A stretch of DNA of 64,000 nt, taken from positions 422,501 through 486,500 of the forward strand of contig JARHVA010008349.1 in NCBI GenBank assembly GCA_037957365.1, read 5' to 3'. Source of the stretch: Torreya grandis. Lineage: Eukaryota; Streptophyta; Pinopsida; Cupressales; Taxaceae. Shown in pieces: positions 62,902 to 64,000 of the stretch (the stretch's first letter is position 1; every line of letters begins with the position of its first letter). The position numbers and the translations under genes were made by a program. A model generated the notes under the pieces. That model saw nothing but the letters and a program-made list of their open reading frames with translations, did no database searches and was not told the DNA's origin.

Positions 62902-64000
62902 AAAGCTGCCAATTTTGTCGTTTAAGACAACGGCTTGTACAAGAGGAGCCTTGATGGAGTGTTCCTTCACTATGTAGACAAAGAGCAATAAAGCCAACTT
63001 TTGAAATCTTTCCACAATCTAGCCTGTGGAGGATAATTTTTTGCTCTTGTGACTACCCATAAAATTTTGTGAGCCAAGTATTATTGGCCAACTCTTTTCC
63101 AAGATGCATATAAGTGGGTGAGAAAATGTGAACTCTGCCAGCAATTTGTTGGAAGACCCAAGTTAGTTACCCTACCTCTCAAGCCAGTGGTCATATAGGA
63201 ACCATTCCAGCAATGAGGAATTGATTTTATTGGAGTTGTAAACCCATCTTCAAGTGTTGGACATGATTATGTCCTTACAACAACTGACTACTTCACCAAG
63301 TGGGTAGAAGCTATCCCAACCAAACATGCTACTTCAGAAGTAATGTGCAATTTCCTCAAGGAGAATATCATTTCCAGGTTTGGAGTCCCAAACAAGATTA
63401 TTACTAACAATGCAAATTGTTTCACTTCCCAGGAGATTACACAATTCTATTTCTATTATGGGATTACACTCTCCCACTCTTCTGATTACTTTCCACAAGG
63501 GAATGGACAAGCTGAATCAAGCAATAAGAAGATGGTGACCATCATCAAGAAACTGACAGATGACAACCAAAGGACATGGCATAAAGTATTAGTTGATGCT
63601 CTATGGGTAGAAAAAATTACACTAAAAAGAGAAATTGGTATGTCTCTTTTCTAACTTCTTTATGGTATCAATGCTGAGATACCAATACCCTTGGAATTGC
63701 CATCCTTGAAATTCGTTAAGGCAATTGAAGATCAGACATATGAAATCCCCCTTAATAAGAGGATCATGTGCCTAACTAAGTTGGATGAGTAGAGAACTAT
63801 GGCGGTAGATTGAATTGCTACCCATCAAAGTTTGGTGGAAAAACTCTTTGATTAGAAGGCAAAAAACCATGATTTCCAAGTTGGAGATCAAGTCCTATTA
63901 TGGGAGAAAAGGAGAGAACCAAAAGGGATGCATGGAAAGTCTGACTCCCTTTTGAGAGGCCCATTTATTATCCATCAGCATAATGGTAAAAATAGATTCC
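62902..64000 (+). pseudogene. Gypsy integrase (continues to the window edge)
   Basis: Zinc-binding part near 63010-63150: one His of the HHCC set falls on a stop (GG*FF), while KCELCQQF keeps both Cys. The catalytic core follows in frame 1: first Asp in IDFIG (63223-63225), second position Asn instead of Asp (IITNN, 63406-63408), and Glu in GQAESSNK (63514-63516). The C-terminal region has DFQVGDQVLLWEKRREPKGMHG (about 63873-63940). Loss of the second Asp abolishes activity even apart from the stops and frame changes. Confidence 0.85.

Larger units (their letters stand above)
55060..64000 (+). mobile_element. Ty3/gypsy retrotransposon, Tat/Ogre-like, cut by window end
   Basis: Plus-strand order: LTR, tRNA-Arg-type primer-binding site (57978), gag, aspartic protease, an additional RNase H, reverse transcriptase, RNase H, integrase. 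The 3' LTR is beyond the window. The PBS type and presence of a second RNase H point to the Tat/Ogre side of plant gypsy elements (family knowledge). Protease, extra RNase H and RT N-terminus share one frame; gag is in another; RT and integrase are shifted again. Stops and changed catalytic residues show that the copy is dead. Confidence 0.88.

Overview
This is AT-rich nuclear DNA from a seed plant, most likely a gymnosperm with a large genome. The evidence is the stacking of decayed Ty1/copia and Ty3/gypsy elements and a plant-type L1 LINE, very long LTRs (about 1.2 to 3 kb), and no recognisable host exon in 64 kb. The gymnosperm call rests on remembered resemblance of the gypsy polyprotein to conifer elements, not on a search. 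I saw no tRNA, rRNA, CRISPR array or bacterial-type operon. Every coding region found is a transposon relic carrying stops and frameshifts.

Layout. 1-2517: AT-rich DNA with nothing recognised. 2584-6558: a minus-strand Ty1/copia element (LTRs, initiator-Met-type PBS, PPT, scraps of gag-pre-integrase, RT and RNase H), internally deleted, with one LTR cut short at an (AC)n tract. 7195-31846: an 8.9-kb segment present twice in direct order (7195-16112 and 22957-31846), each copy holding a decayed minus-strand gypsy gag-protease region, a long (GA)n tract and a degenerate short repeat. A separate 6.8-kb TG...CA-bounded element (16113-22923, 5-bp duplication ATATG) sits just before the junction of the two copies and contains a 3.2-kb minus-strand coding relic with no pol domain that I recognise.

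35278-45236: a structurally complete minus-strand copia element (5-bp target duplication ATATC, two LTRs of about 3 kb, PBS, PPT). Its internal region encodes only a gag with four CCHC zinc-knuckle positions and no pol. 46965-53584: a full-length plant L1 LINE with a 13-bp target duplication, carrying ORF1 (DUF4283-like plus CCHC), ORF2 (endonuclease, RT, RNase H) and a possible third ORF. Both ORF junctions are ATGA stop-start overlaps.

55060-64000: the 5' part of a plus-strand Ty3/gypsy element of Tat/Ogre-like affinity. It has a 2.9-kb LTR with a dense CACATG/CACGTG motif array upstream of a TATA box, a tRNA-Arg-type PBS, then gag, protease, an extra RNase H, RT, the ordinary RNase H and integrase. 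The window ends inside or just past integrase.

How the parts relate: elements are nested (the 6.8-kb element in the duplicated segment; the LINE in an older AT-rich repeat), and protein decay is dominated by stops explicable by C-to-T or G-to-A change. The points most worth checking are the three-ORF LINE with coupled junctions, the tandem duplication with its junction insertion, the gag-only copia element, the motif arrays in LTR U3 regions, and the RNase H placed before RT in the gypsy element.
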